Part shown: positions 11,744 through 23,168 of the stretch, in pieces
Position numbering within the stretch: position 1 is the stretch's first letter
Layout of the letters: every line of letters begins with the position of its first letter
Origin: Triglochin maritima
Lineage: Eukaryota; Streptophyta; Magnoliopsida; Alismatales; Juncaginaceae
Direction of reading: 5' to 3'
DNA: 64,000 bases
Assembly: GCA_963682175.1 (NCBI GenBank)
Contig: OY821775.1
Coordinates: 38,128,053-38,192,052, forward strand
Translations under genes and position numbers: made by a program
Notes under the pieces: model-generated
Seen by the model: the letters and a program-made list of their open reading frames with translations, nothing else
The model's database searches: none
What the model was told of the DNA's origin: nothing

Positions 11744-13294
11744 TGATTGACATCATTTCATGCTCATATTTGTATCTTATATCCATTATCTTACACCTAA
11801 GCAATGCTACGTGACGAGTTTTATGTTTAGTTTTCAGGAATAAAGAGGTTTGAAGAGAAGAGCCATGAAAAGACCCAAAAGCTGGGAAAAAGGACTGAAT
11901 GGTGAGATCTAGGGACCAAGATGCAAGGGAGAAGGACCTGAATGTAAGACAGAAGGACCTAAGAGCAAAACAGAATACTCCACACCATCATGGGGAGTAT
12001 TTTACCAATTCTATTCGGGTCGGAGCTCCAACAAGTCGAGTAACCGCATCAAAGACCAACAATACCAGAAAGCAAAGCCCACAACAAATTCCAACACGAT
12101 CCGACAGTCTTGGACCGCTAATTGGCGGTCCATATTGCTCAGGATCCGTCGAAATTTCTCCTGGACTTGTATTAATGTTCGTTTAGGCTATTTTTGGTAT
12201 TGGTTTAGTCCCACATCGGGGGATTGTCCCCGATTAGCTTTTTCCATGCTTATAAATAGAACTCTTCACCTTCCATTGTAATTACCCATTGCTTGGTGGC
12301 ATTCTCTCTACTAAGGAGTGAGCCTTGAAGCAAAAACTCAAGGTAGAGAAGAATGCTACCTTCAATGTGAGTCATTTTGTTAATAATATAATTCTTCTAG
12401 TTTCTTTAAATCTTGTCTTTTAATTTGTGCATTTTTGTTTAGTCTTTCCTTTCCTTTTATGTTTCGTTAATGCTTCTTGCCTTCTTAGTTAACTTTCATT
12501 TCAGTATTATGCTTTCTTTGCTTAGTCTAATCAGTAGTGTAATGAGTAGTGAGTAGTTCCATCCCCATTTGGGGGGTGGAGAAATATGTGATATAATCAT
12601 GTAGTGTATTAAGTGTGTGTTATTTTTATCCCTTGAGCTTTATATGATTTCCATAACCATCTAATGGGTCTCCACTCTTATCTTTGATATGCTAATGCTC
12701 TTGAATGAAGCTTAGCTTATGCTTTGATTAGTGGACCTATTTTATGGGGAATGATAAGGTTAGGATATGGATGAAGTTAATGTTGGAAACACAATTTGTA
12801 GTGTATGTACTCTTGTTGCCTTTTCCTTAGCTAATGTCTTGTATGTTTTAATGATGTAGTCATCTTAATTCATGTGGAGGCATAGTAGGGTCTAGTCTTT
12901 ATACATGAGTTCATTTAGTTTCATTCCAATTATTGTCTTGTATGTTTTAATGATGTAGTCTTATCTTAATTCATGTTGAGGCAAAGTTGGATGTAGTTTT
13001 ATGATTTCATGCACTACATGTTGTGAGGAGCTTAATGAACACACACACACTTCTTTATGTTCACATTATTTCTCTACCCATTTGGGGTTTAGTTTTATTG
13101 CTTATCTTCATTTCCTTTTGCATTCTAGTTTAGCATTGTAGTGTAGTTTAGTGTAACCAATCCTTTTCTCCTTTCTTTACCCCTTGCCTTCGCACGAATC
13201 AAGTGTCGACACACCTCCTAGTGGACGACCCGTATTTGCCACCGCTTCAACGCGGCCGTGCACTTGCGGTAGAAATATAAAATGAGATCAATCA
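11744..13294 (+). repeat. 5' LTR of the non-autonomous element
   Basis: It runs from TG to CA and matches 17559-19109 almost exactly. A TATAAATAG box at 12251-12259 is the probable promoter. The U3 part holds the palindrome GACCGCTAATTGGCGGTC at 12113-12130. The 95-codon frame inside (11899-12186) is repeated in the other LTR and is not considered a gene. Confidence 0.93.
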
Positions 13295-13312
13295 AGGCGC
13301 CATTGCCGGGGA
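13295..13312 (+). other. Degenerate tRNA-Asp primer binding site
   Basis: AGGCGCCATTGCCGGGGA directly follows the LTR CA. It differs at two positions from the 18-base Asp-tRNA complement seen at 708 and 61788. The paired leader palindromes follow at 13448-13465 and 13471-13484. Confidence 0.85.
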
Positions 13313-14417
13313 GGTGCTCTGTCCAGACCTTGGTTTGGACGATTCGAGAGGCTTTTGATTTTTTGTTTCCAGTTTTGTTTCGTTTCACGGAACGAGAACA
13401 TCAAGGGGAAGCTACTGGGAAAGTTGGAGCAAAATAATCCACAAAGTGACCGCCAATCAGCGGTTGCAAACCGCCAATTGGCGGCCTGGTGAGGTCTGCC
13501 TCCTCTCAAATTTCTTCTGGTGGTTTATTGCTTTACTTTAGTTATCTGGGAGCCCAATTGTGCATGCTGTGATCTTTAGTTTGCTCCCAGATTTAATTTC
13601 AATCCCCTTTAATCAACTTGGACCATAAAACTCAAAGCAAAAGATTAGACTTCTTGCCATCTAGGTCATGCACCATTGGTAGACCTTGCATGCATTTGTC
13701 TTTTCTTTGCTTTACATTTTGTCGTTGATTGCTGGCGTGAGGTACGTGCACCCACATCCCTCATTCATGCATGTTTCTTTCATGCATTAGTTAGTAAGGT
13801 GCATCGGGACACGAGTGAGAGAGCGTTTGATTGGAGCGATTGATTGCTAGATCTAGGATCAAATCGCTACTAAGGAGGGGCTGTCCCATAAAAGATAAGG
13901 TGGGGGATTTCATCACCCTTTCCTTGGCCCCAAAAATCACTCTTAGTAAAGTCTTAACTAAAAGCAAGTAGACATTGTCCCTAGGAATTCGGACGCACTA
14001 GGAGAGTAATCTAGTTGAGACCGCCATGACCTGATCGGCGTTGCCTACCTTGTCGATAGTAGGAGGTACTGGATCTCCGGATCTGGTATCACTTGCTGGG
14101 CATTGTGGTCCTCGTTGTAGGGAGGTGAGGCGTGTCGAGGCTAGTGACCTCGAAGTTAGGCGTCGTCTAGCCTAAGGACCCATTGCCTTACATTGTTTGA
14201 GCCATGCTTGCTAGTTAGGCTTCTACCTTCACCCTGTACCCTCGCTAGCTCTAGGGATTCTTCCCTTCTCCTCTGAGTCATCTTCTTCTCACCTTCTGCT
14301 ACGTTATAGTCTCCTCCCCTTTACACTCTCTGTTAGCGTTTTAGGGTCGAGTCGAGCACTTTTTGCGAGCTTAGCCTCGTGGTGGTGAGAGTGATCGACT
14401 CGAGAGTTTTTCTTGAG

Positions 14418-15929
14418 ATGGATGGTTCCATGGGCGACCATCCATATCATTGTTGGGACCAGGACGATTCTCCCTGGTACTCCGGACCCATGCAACCTGG
14501 GGTGGCTCAGACTAACACCCCGTATGGTTGGGATGATCGCAATTTTGTGACTGAGCAGTCTTCATATTGGGGTAACATGAGAGAGGCACCGACTGCTAGA
14601 CCACAATCTAGTTATGCCGGATCATATGCTGGTCAACAAACTGAGACATTACACCAAACTTTGGCCTCTTTCATGCGTATGGCAGACGACATGAGTGCCC
14701 CGGTGGCTCCAGTAGCCGTACCGTGCGACTGTTGTGGGTTGAGTGGTCATGTTATCGGGGAATGTCCTTATGTTCCCCCTGAGCCTGAGTATGAGCACAC
14801 ATTTTCCCAAAATGCTCATTATGACCATTACGCATCCGCGTACAACCCGAGAGTGATGGATTCATGGGGAGACAAATCTTATCCAAATTCTTATACCTCA
14901 TTTTCACCCCCGTACCCTCCTCCCGAATACCCAGAATTCTACCAGCACCCCACTCCAAATCATTGGACTCATTCTCAGCCCATCAACACCCAAACCCAAA
15001 ATTTCCCAAGCTCTGACTTGGACCCCATCGTTGACCGCATACCTGATTCCTTGAAACAAACTCTCCAAACATTCATGGAAACCACACAAAACTTATTGAA
15101 GTCCAACTTGAATTCCTTGCAAACCATGGAAATGCAAGTGAGCCAGATGACACAACAATTCCATGACCGTGAGGAGGGTAACTTTTCTTGTCAACATAAG
15201 GATTCATCTTTTGATATCGAACCACCACCACATCCACAAATTCAAAGCACAATCTTTCAAAGTCAAACTCCTAGTCAGTCTGAGGGACTTGGGGTTTCAA
15301 TTCACGATCACTTAGTGGAGGATTCGATTCAAATTGAGAATAGCTTGGACCAGTTCTATTATGAGTCAGCACAGGATTGTGCCTTACCTTTTTGTCCCGT
15401 GGCCCTTGAGCCACATGATCTTATTGTTGTACCTCCTAAGGACTCACCTTTGGTGGAGCAAGAGCTCCCTAGTACCCTTAATCTCATACGACCTGATGAG
15501 AGTTTGCCTCTCACTATTGTTCCTGATCATCTTGGAAATGATGGAACATCAAACAACTACATTGCTCATGAGGGTATTAGGAGTTCCTTGGAGGATACCT
15601 TGGGTATGAGACCCACTGTTTGTTCGCCTGGTGTGTTGGACATGCCTAACGAGGTTCTTGACCTCGTTCCGACGCACCAGCCTGTTGGTTGGAGAGTTTG
15701 GATTGACGATCATAACTTCAGTAGCGCAACGGGAGAAACTCTTCTTCCGTTGCCCCTTATTTCCCAAACTCTTGTGAGGTTCAAGCTCTTTCAGTTTGAT
15801 CCTTTGAATGAGACGCCTTTGCGTCCAATTCACGAACCTCTCATTTCATCTGGTGCTCTTTGTGAAGGGGACCCACGCATGAGTATTCTGGCCCCGCGTG
15901 GTGTCATGTTCCCTTTCCAAGTGCATTGA
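14418..15929 (+). CDS. Gag-like protein of the non-autonomous LTR element
   Basis: A 503-residue frame, intact from the first in-frame ATG (14418) to the TGA at 15929; an upstream GTG at 14379 is in frame but is not needed. Residues 103-116 form one CCHC zinc knuckle (CX2CX4HX4C), as in retrotransposon nucleocapsid. Residues about 205-245 are rich in Gln, Leu and Met with a coiled-coil look, resembling the region after the knuckle in Athila/Tat gag. The usual retrotransposon capsid domain, seen in the 62.9-64 kb copy before its knuckle, is absent. A Pro/Tyr-rich stretch lies between the knuckle and the coiled coil. The last 250 residues match no family I recognise. It probably binds the element's RNA for packaging by proteins supplied in trans, which is inference. 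An intact frame in an element with nearly identical LTRs suggests it may still be functional. Confidence 0.7.
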   Translation: MDGSMGDHPYHCWDQDDSPWYSGPMQPGVAQTNTPYGWDDRNFVTEQSSYWGNMREAPTARPQSSYAGSYAGQQTETLHQTLASFMRMADDMSAPVAPVAVPCDCCGLSGHVIGECPYVPPEPEYEHTFSQNAHYDHYASAYNPRVMDSWGDKSYPNSYTSFSPPYPPPEYPEFYQHPTPNHWTHSQPINTQTQNFPSSDLDPIVDRIPDSLKQTLQTFMETTQNLLKSNLNSLQTMEMQVSQMTQQFHDREEGNFSCQHKDSSFDIEPPPHPQIQSTIFQSQTPSQSEGLGVSIHDHLVEDSIQIENSLDQFYYESAQDCALPFCPVALEPHDLIVVPPKDSPLVEQELPSTLNLIRPDESLPLTIVPDHLGNDGTSNNYIAHEGIRSSLEDTLGMRPTVCSPGVLDMPNEVLDLVPTHQPVGWRVWIDDHNFSSATGETLLPLPLISQTLVRFKLFQFDPLNETPLRPIHEPLISSGALCEGDPRMSILAPRGVMFPFQVH

Positions 15930-17558
15930 CCCACTCTTGAGGTTCCCATTTGATGTATTTTGACAAATGAAGATGGGAACTTATGTTTGTACATAGTTAT
16001 ATAAAAAAAAGAAAAAGAAAAAAAAAAGTTCAATAAAAGACTCCTTCAGTGAGCATCGATTGTTGTGAGCCCCAACCCTTGTGTATTTGGGCCCCATTTC
16101 TTTCACGTATTTGTATCCCTTCTTTAGCATCTCACAGGTTTTGAGGGAAGTTGGGTTGTGTCCATCAACATAGCCATGAACTTCCTTGTGTACTTCACGT
16201 TGGTGAGATCTCTCCTTTTTCATGCATCAATCCATGTAGTATCTTGCTTGCATTCATTGAGGACAATGCATGAAGTAGGTGTGGGGGGTGTTTTACGTGT
16301 GTACATAGTCGAGTCTTTTTCCTTTGATTTTGTTTTCTTTTGTTTGCATTATTAGGGTCATGATAGTGTGCTGCATTTAATATCGATATATCTGCTTGCC
16401 ATGATCCTTGGGTGACTTGTCTTCTTTTGCTTGCCTAGTGCTTCAAAATTTTCACATTTCTTTCAAAATCTTCATGTGTTTTCGAAAGAAAATGTTTTGT
16501 GGGTTTTGCGTGTGTTTAGCATGTGCAAAACCGTTGAGAGGCAAAGTAAAAAGAAAGCTCCCAAAATTGTGTTGAACTTGATGCATTAGGATATCTAGTA
16601 CGTGGCTTTAGGATTTATCGAGTCGTTAGGATGCACCCCAGTTTTCCTTTGGGGGTGAGTAATCATAGGGTTTCAGTGCTCAAACATTCAAAGAAGTCCA
16701 CCATGAACCTAGTGAGTCAATAATTCGTGTTTGTTAATTTAGGAAGTTTGTTGTAGTCAAGGACCCTCTTAATCTTGTTGTGAGACATTAGTGTAGGGGT
16801 TTTGGTTCATGTGTAGATAAGAAATAAGTGAGTAGATGTTCTCTCTTCTCGCACGGCTCCTATCACTCGGGAAAGTAGGTCTGAGGGGACTTTGTGCCTG
16901 GTGCTTTCGAGTCATCTGACTTGGGATGCGCCGACCGAACTCCCGTTACACGGGTGGTAGGGATTGCCCTATGTGGAGATTTGGGGAAAGGTGTACGTGA
17001 TAGTGTAAGTCCTCATGGGCAATGATGCACGAAACCTGACCTTGGGAGAACGAAGCTCCAACTAATAAAAAGAAGAAAAAAAAGAAGAAAAAAAAATTGT
17101 GAAAAGAAACAAAAAGAAAAAAAATATGATAATGCAAATAAGAACCTTAATGGACTTTACACTTTGTAGCACTTGAGGATGTTGAGGTTGTCCATGTCTT
17201 TCACATAATTCCTTATTTAACTTGCACGAATGGTTCATTAGGGTAGAAGTGTGGACTGATCACCTATATAGAGTCGGCCCGTAGCATTACCGCGTCCATT
17301 GATCGACAAAAATATTTCCAACGAGTCGAGGTCTAGATTGAATAATGCATCTTGTTCGGATTTTGTGGGTATATCCGCTGAAAACCCTCAGGAGACAACA
17401 CTCCTCCTCCTTGGCAACAAAGAGGTTTAACGGCTTGTTGCACGTGCTAAGTGCAACCGTGATTCCTACGAAAGTGAGTTAGGATTTCTTGTTTCTCGTT
17501 TGTTTTTCTCTTTCTTTGTTTTGCTCGAGACTAGCAAAAACTTAGGTGTGGGGGTATT
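15930..17558 (+). other. 3' untranslated part of the non-autonomous element, ending in the polypurine tract
   Basis: No coding frame is visible. A GTAGGTGTGGGGGGTG motif at about 16277-16292 resembles the true polypurine tract ACTTAGGTGTGGGGGTA just before the 3' LTR (17540-17556), suggesting an internal second tract. A-rich GAAA repeats lie at about 17068-17127. Confidence 0.6.
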
Positions 17559-19109
17559 TGATTGACATCATTTCATGCTCATATTTGTATCTTATATCCA
17601 TTATCTTACACCTAAGCAATGCTACGTGACGAGTTTTATGTTTAGTTTTCAGGAATAAAGAGGTTTGAAGAGAAGAGCCATGAAAAGACCCAAAAGCTGG
17701 GAAAAAGGACTGAATGGTGAGATCTAGGGACCAAGATGCAAGGGAGAAGGACCTGAATGTAAGACAGAAGGACCTAAGAGCAAAACAGAATACTCCACAC
17801 CATCATGGGGAGTATTTTACCAATTCTATTCGGGTCGGAGCTCCAACAAGTCGAGTAACCGCATCAAAGACCAACAATACCAGAAAGCAAAGCCCACAAC
17901 AAATTCCAACACGATCCGACAGTCTTGGACCGCTAATTGGCGGTCCATATTGCTCAGGATCCGTCGAAATTTCTCCTGGACTTGTATTAATGTTCGTTTA
18001 GGCTATTTTTGGTATTGGTTTAGTCCCACATCGGGGGATTGTCCCCGATTAGCTTTTTCCATGCTTATAAATAGAACTCTTCACCTTCCATTGTAATTAC
18101 CCATTGCTTGGTGACATTCTCTCTACTAAGGAGTGAGCCTTGAAGCAAAAACTCAAGGTAGAGAAGAATGCTACCTTCAATGTGAGTCATTTTGTTAATA
18201 ATATAATTCTTCTAGTTTCTTTAAATCTTGTCTTTTAATTTGTGCATGTTTGTTTAGTCTTTCCTTTCCTTTTATGTTTCGTTAATGCTTCTTGCCTTCT
18301 TAGTTAACTTTCATTTCAGTATTATGCTTTCTTTGCTTAGTCTAATCAGTAGTGTAATGAGTAGTGAGTAGTTCCATCCCCATTTGGGGGGTGGAGAAAT
18401 ATGTGATATAATCATGTAGTGTATTAAGTGTGTGTTATTTTTATCCCTTGAGCTTTATATGATTTCCATAACCATCTAATGGGTCTCCACTCTTATCTTT
18501 GATATGCTAATGCTCTTGAATGAAGCTTAGCTTATGCTTTGATTAGTGGACCTATTTTATGGGGAATGATAAGGTTAGGATATGGATGAAGTTAATGTTG
18601 GAAACACAATTTGTAGTGTATGTACTCTTGTTGCCTTTTCCTTAGCTAATGTCTTGTATGTTTTAATGATGTAGTCATCTTAATTCATGTGGAGGCATAG
18701 TAGGGTCTAGTCTTTATACATGAGTTCATTTAGTTTCATTCCAATTATTGTCTTGTATGTTTTAATGATGTAGTCTTATCTTAATTCATGTTGAGGCAAA
18801 GTTGGATGTAGTTTTATGATTTCATGCACTACATGTTGTGAGGAGCTTAATGAACACACACACACTTCTTTATGTTCACATTATTTCTCTACCCATTTGG
18901 GGTTTAGTTTTATTGCTTATCTTCATTTCCTTTTGCATTCTAGTTTAGCATTGTAGTGTAGTTTAGTGTAACCAATCCTTTTCTCCTTTCTTTACCCCTT
19001 GCCTTCGCACGAATCAAGTGTCGACACACCTCCCAGTGGACGACCCGTATTTGCCACCGCTTCAACGCGGCCGTGCACTTGCGGTAGAAATATAAAACGA
19101 GATCAATCA
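17559..19109 (+). repeat. 3' LTR of the non-autonomous element
   Basis: It has the same length (1551 bp) and ends as the 5' copy. Visible differences are a G/A in the 'cttggtg(g/a)catt' segment, a T/G after 'tttgtgcat', a T/C in 'acctcc(t/c)agtgg' and a T/C near the end. TATAAATAG lies at 18066-18074 and the U3 palindrome at 17928-17945. CCGCG follows. Confidence 0.93.
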
Positions 19110-19379
19110 CCGCGATACCCCGTCCCCCCTTTGGGGGAGGCGGCTCCGTCAGACGACCCTCCCTTTTTTCAGATTTTTTTAAAATTTAAATTGATTATAA
19201 TTTGTGATAATTGCTAAATAAATTGATTATTAAGTTAATAATTAGTTAAAATAGTTTAGTAATTAGTTTAATTCATTAATTATTATAATCAGTTTCATGA
19301 TCAATTTGTAAATCCTCTAAAGAAATTTTATTTCTAAAATTGAATTAATAGTTATCGGGTTACTGTGGGGGAAATGGAA

Positions 19380-20177
19380 AATCAATTCCCTTACGCGTTG
19401 TACATAGTTTAGCAGATGAGTCAGGCCCCGTCACCCACGTAGACGGGGTATTTCTGCTTCAGTTAGGAGAGAGAGATATTTTACGTCGTTGTCAGACACC
19501 TGAGTTTTTTTTCGACGACGAGAATGATTCAGATAAGGTGGGGAGTCACGACGAGAGTGACGATGGGGATCGATATGACTTGGAACCGCAGGAGAAGGCG
19601 AGACGACAATATGGTCGAGGACGGGGGCGACATTGTAGTCCTTCGGCTGAGTGGGTCATTAGGAATGGTCAAGGTGGCCAGTTTGTGACCCGTGATTCGA
19701 GTTCATGCACTGCAGACGCCCGAGCTCAAAAGAAGAAGAAGAAGAGGGTTGAGGACGATTCTTGGATCGTGACGGGTAGCATGTCCAGTGGTCCTTTAGA
19801 TGGCAGCGACATTCCGAGTTTCGGAGGCCACATCGCTAGACACATTTGGGAGGGCGAGGATCGGAAGGTTCTGAAGTGCCATAATCGGCACAGAGCCTGT
19901 ACGACATTGCAGGCTTGGCGTTCAGTGATGACTGATGATATGACAACGACCATTAGTGATAGTGGATTGGGTCACTTGTCGTATATCATGTTCTCCTGCC
20001 TTGACATGTCGTTGATTTAGGCCTTCTTGGAGCGGTGGCAGTCTGACACCAACACTTTTCGCTTGCCTTTTGGAGAGATGACGATCATGTTGCATGACGT
20101 CTTCCAGATTTTGCGCATTCCTCTTGAGGGTCGTATGGTCAGTGCTCAGGCACCGACGTCTGAGCGGAATATGTATG
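19380..20177 (+). pseudogene. Plant mobile domain (PMD, MAIN-LIKE) protein remnant
   Basis: The frame reads through an acidic region, then GGHIARHIWEGEDRKVLKCH and further segments to a TAG at 20018-20020. It then continues in the same frame with AFLERWQSDTNTFRLPFGEM and DVFQILRIPLEGRMVS. These segments are typical of the plant mobile domain (PF10536) of MAIN-LIKE and 'phosphatase 7 long form homolog' proteins, which occur both as host genes and inside transposons. Coding similarity ends abruptly at 20177, where a copia LTR begins. It is broken by one internal stop, by the upstream LTR element and by this LTR. Whether it was a host gene or transposon cargo is unclear. Confidence 0.75.
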
Positions 20178-21647
20178 TGTAGGATTTTGTGTCCCTATGT
20201 ATGTATATATTTTAAAAAATTAATACAAACATAAAAGATCGATTTCATATTTTCATTGATTTTACGTACATGTTGTTGGTTTTTTGACCTTAATCTTTAT
20301 TTAGTTTAGATGATTAAGTAATCTAATCTTAATCTATATTTAATCAATCAACCTAGACAATCAAAGTAAGTAAACATGAATACATGCATTGCATACATAT
20401 TCGTGTACTTGCGATATTCTTAATAGGTTGATGAAAAATCAAGTTAAGGAGCTTTTGGACAAGAAGATAAAGACTCAAGACATGTAATCAAGCTTTGGAC
20501 CAATATGTAATTTAGTATAATTTGAGTCCTTAGGAATAATGTAAACTTGAGCACATTAGGATTTTGTCCCGTATCCCCACGGTTAACCGAACCCCTCTAG
20601 GTAAACCGAATCCTGTAGAGTTCGGTCCACCGAACACCTTGCGGTCAACTATGTAGAATCCTTTAGGTGTTTCCTGGAATAACCACCTCGATATACCGGA
20701 CCACCTTCGGTAGACCGAATTAGCCTGAACCGGTTTTGGACTTTTGCTCCAACGGTCGTATTTAAATCTTGACCTAAATCTCAATTGACTTATCCATATT
20801 CGGTACACCGAACTTCATTCGGTCAACCAAATCATATTGCTTTAGGAGCCTAACGGCTATTTAACTTGACTGTTATTGGTAAAACAATTTCCCACGCATT
20901 GTCAGCGCAAAACCCGCGCTAACTTCGGTATACCGAAGTATAGACGGTCAACCGAACCTAGCATTAACAGAACCCTACCAATCTTACTGTCCAGTTTGGA
21001 ACGGTTAACCGAATGGGTTTCAGTAAACCGAATTGTATTAGGGTTGCTAGTTAGAGAGCTACTGGAGTTGAGTGAGTGGTTAACCGAATAGGATTCGGTA
21101 AACCGAAATGACCATCTTCGGTAATCCGTTTGGTTAACGGTCTACCGAGGAGCATGCAAATTCTGCCCGAACTTTTGTCACTTCATCACTTTTCATGGGT
21201 CAACTTGCTCACCTAGTCCCCAACGGCTCTAAGAGCTTTGAAGCCTATATAAGGACCTCATTAGAAGCACAACACAAGCACTACACTCTCCAAAACATCA
21301 AGTATCCTTGTGCTATCTTTCCCAAACCTTCAAAGCTCAAATCCTATACACTCAAGCCAAAACTTCACCACTTGTATTCCTAGATCCATATCATAATCCA
21401 AGTGTGCTCAAAGTTAGAGTGTGATTAGCAAGAAGTGTGATTCATTCTTTCATCCAAATCACAAGAGTTGTAATAGCTTCGGGGAAGCTCCCTCTCGGGT
21501 TGTGAGAGGTGACACGGGCGAGGCGAGGGTGTTCGCGAGGCTCGTTGTTTGTAAAGGCGTTGATCTCGGCCCGGTAACGGAGATCGGATAGTGGAAACCA
21601 CAAGCGAGGCTCGAGGGACGAGCGAGGCTTGCGAGTGAGGACTATGA
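20178..21647 (+). mobile_element. Copia (Tork-like) LTR, right-truncated, with CGGTNNACCG array
   Basis: It begins TGTAGGATTTTGTG exactly where the PMD reading frame is cut. Its right part aligns with the fragment at 1803-2170 up to 'gaggactatga'. The last ~130 bp of the LTR, present at 2170-2297, are missing, and a Ulp1-like coding segment follows at once. No internal element or second LTR is seen. Confidence 0.7.
20579..21150. repeat. Dispersed CGGTNNACCG palindromes in the copia LTR
   Basis: About fifteen copies of a motif with half-sites CGGT and ACCG around a two-base centre, usually followed by AA. Examples are GGTTAACCGAA, CGGTAAACCGAA, CGGTATACCGAA, CGGTAGACCGAA and CGGTACACCGAA. Spacing is irregular, unlike a tandem satellite. 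Confidence 0.85.
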
Positions 21648-21649
21648 AA

Positions 21650-21961
21650 TATTTAGCGAATTTCTATGTTTATAGTACCGGAAGCAGGTTGGAAATACGG
21701 AATGCGGTTACTACGTGATGAGATACATGGAGGAAATCCTCAATGTGGTAACTCAAGACGTATGTCTAACCGAGGTAATGTAGATTGTTATTCAATTGTA
21801 TATTCAATTGTAGTTTCAATATTTAGTTATTAATATTCAACACACTTGTATTTTTTTGATAGGTTTTCCTAAAAAGTAGTGTTCCCTTCTCGCAACAGGA
21901 GCTCGATGAAACTCGCGACCGATGGGCTCGCTATTTCATCAGAAACATGCTGACGAACTAA
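21650..21961 (+). pseudogene. Ulp1-like cysteine protease C-terminal fragment
   Basis: The frame reads KQVGNTECGYYVMRYMEEIL, the catalytic Gln/Cys region (Q-x-G-x-x-x-C-G-Y-Y-V) of Ulp1/C48 peptidases carried by many plant CACTA and MULE elements. It reaches a splice donor near 21773. A second coding piece (21899-21961), ELDETRDRWARYFIRNMLTN then TAA, looks like the last exon. The upstream catalytic His/Asp part is missing: the copia LTR lies there and a stop interrupts the residual frame. It probably belongs to the CACTA element ending at 22702. Confidence 0.65.
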
Positions 21962-22702
21962 GAGGTTCTTCTGCCAATTGTATTTTTTGTAATTTAGTTA
22001 ACAAGTGCACTTGTATTACAAACCTACACTTTATGCCTTAATATAATCGCCTTAATTTAGAATGAATTAATTGCAAGTGTGTTGAATGTCAATTGTATAT
22101 GCTTTGTATGTTTGTGCATGTATGATATGTTTGTGTTTGCGCATGTATGCTTGTGTGTTTGTGCTTGTATGTATATGTGGATGAAATTTTGAGTATTTGT
22201 GAACAAATTTATAGGTGAACGAATTTGGTGCAGTTGTATGTACACGAATACGACGAATAAAAACAATTTCGTCGGATGCTATTTTTTTTTGTCCAGGTTT
22301 AGGAATACACGACGGCTGTTTATATTACCCGACGTGTATTCCTGTAAAGAAAGGAATAGACGTCGGTTGTATGTTGAATCCGACGTATATACTTTAAGGA
22401 TAGACGTCGTATGTTTTTCCACCGACGTCTATATCTAAAGAATAGACGTCGTATGTTATTCCACCGACGTCTATCCCTAAAGCATAGACGTCGGGTGGTG
22501 TAGAGGCCGACGTCTATACGTTAACGAATATACGTCGGCTTCTAAGTCCAACCGACGTCTATTCGTTAGGTATAGACGTCGGCGATACCATAGCCGACGT
22601 CTATGTATAGACGACGCACACATAGACGTCGGATTGGGGAGTGCATATATCTGACGTATATAGCATGTACATCCGACGTATATTCCATTTTCTGTAGTAG
22701 TG
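21962..22702 (+). mobile_element. Right end of a CACTA element with subterminal repeats
   Basis: The sequence ends TTTTCTGTAGTAGTG, the complement of a CACTACTACAGAAAA terminal repeat. From about 22300 inward it holds many copies of ATAGACGTCGG and its complement CCGACGTCTAT in both orientations, the subterminal repeat pattern of CACTA elements. The Ulp1-like fragment lies just inside. No matching left end was found in the window. Confidence 0.75.
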
Positions 22703-22739
22703 ATTGACCCGCATTTCAGAACAAATGTTCCACCCATTA

Positions 22740-23095
22740 ACTTTTATTTTGTAATATTTTGTCATTTTGAACTTTATAAATCTATTATTTAAACACACAT
22801 TCACAGTTAATTTTGTAATTTTTACGTTATATCCCCAATACACTCATAAACCTAGTTTTACGTGAAAGTTATAGTCGAATTGGAAGTCAGATATGATTGG
22901 AATTTGGGATAGATTCAGTACTACTAACTCAAATTTCAATCATATATGACATCTGATTCGATCTGAACTTTCACGTAAAACTAGATTTAAGAGTGTATTA
23001 GAGATACAATACAAAAATTGTAAAACAATTACGAATGTGTGTTTAAATAATAGATTTTTAAAGTTAAATGTGACAAAATGTTACAAAACAAAAGT
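22740..23095. mobile_element. Foldback MITE (long inverted repeat)
   Basis: The two halves are inverted copies of each other over almost the full length. They start ACTTTTATTTTGTAA and end TTACAAAACAAAAGT, with TTTACGTGAAAGTT and its complement near the centre. There is no coding capacity. The target duplication is not clear. Confidence 0.7.
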
Positions 23096-23168
23096 TATTT
23101 TGCGTGAAAGTTAACACGACATGGTGTTTTACGACGTTACTAAATAAAGTTGAGTAAGTGAGTGTGTG

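Larger units (their letters stand above)
11744..19109 (+). mobile_element. Complete young non-autonomous LTR retrotransposon (Athila/Tat family, TR-GAG-like)
   Basis: Two 1551-bp LTRs start TGATTGACATC and end ATCAATCA. They are flanked by the perfect 5-bp target duplication CCGCG (11739-11743 and 19110-19114). Inside are an Asp-tRNA-type primer site, a roughly 1.1-kb leader, one 503-codon gag-like frame with a zinc knuckle, a long 3' untranslated part and a polypurine tract. Protease, reverse transcriptase, RNase H and integrase are absent, so it would need a partner in trans. By eye the LTRs differ at about four positions, so insertion was recent. LTR starts and leader match the larger element at 60.4-64 kb, a candidate autonomous partner family. 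Confidence 0.93.

Noticed and set aside
11899..12186. 95-codon frame present identically at 17714-18001
   Set aside because: It is inside both LTRs of one element and contains the U3 palindrome; no domain.
14379..14417. Extension of the gag-like frame to an upstream GTG
   Set aside because: Plant translation normally starts at ATG, and the first in-frame ATG is at 14418.
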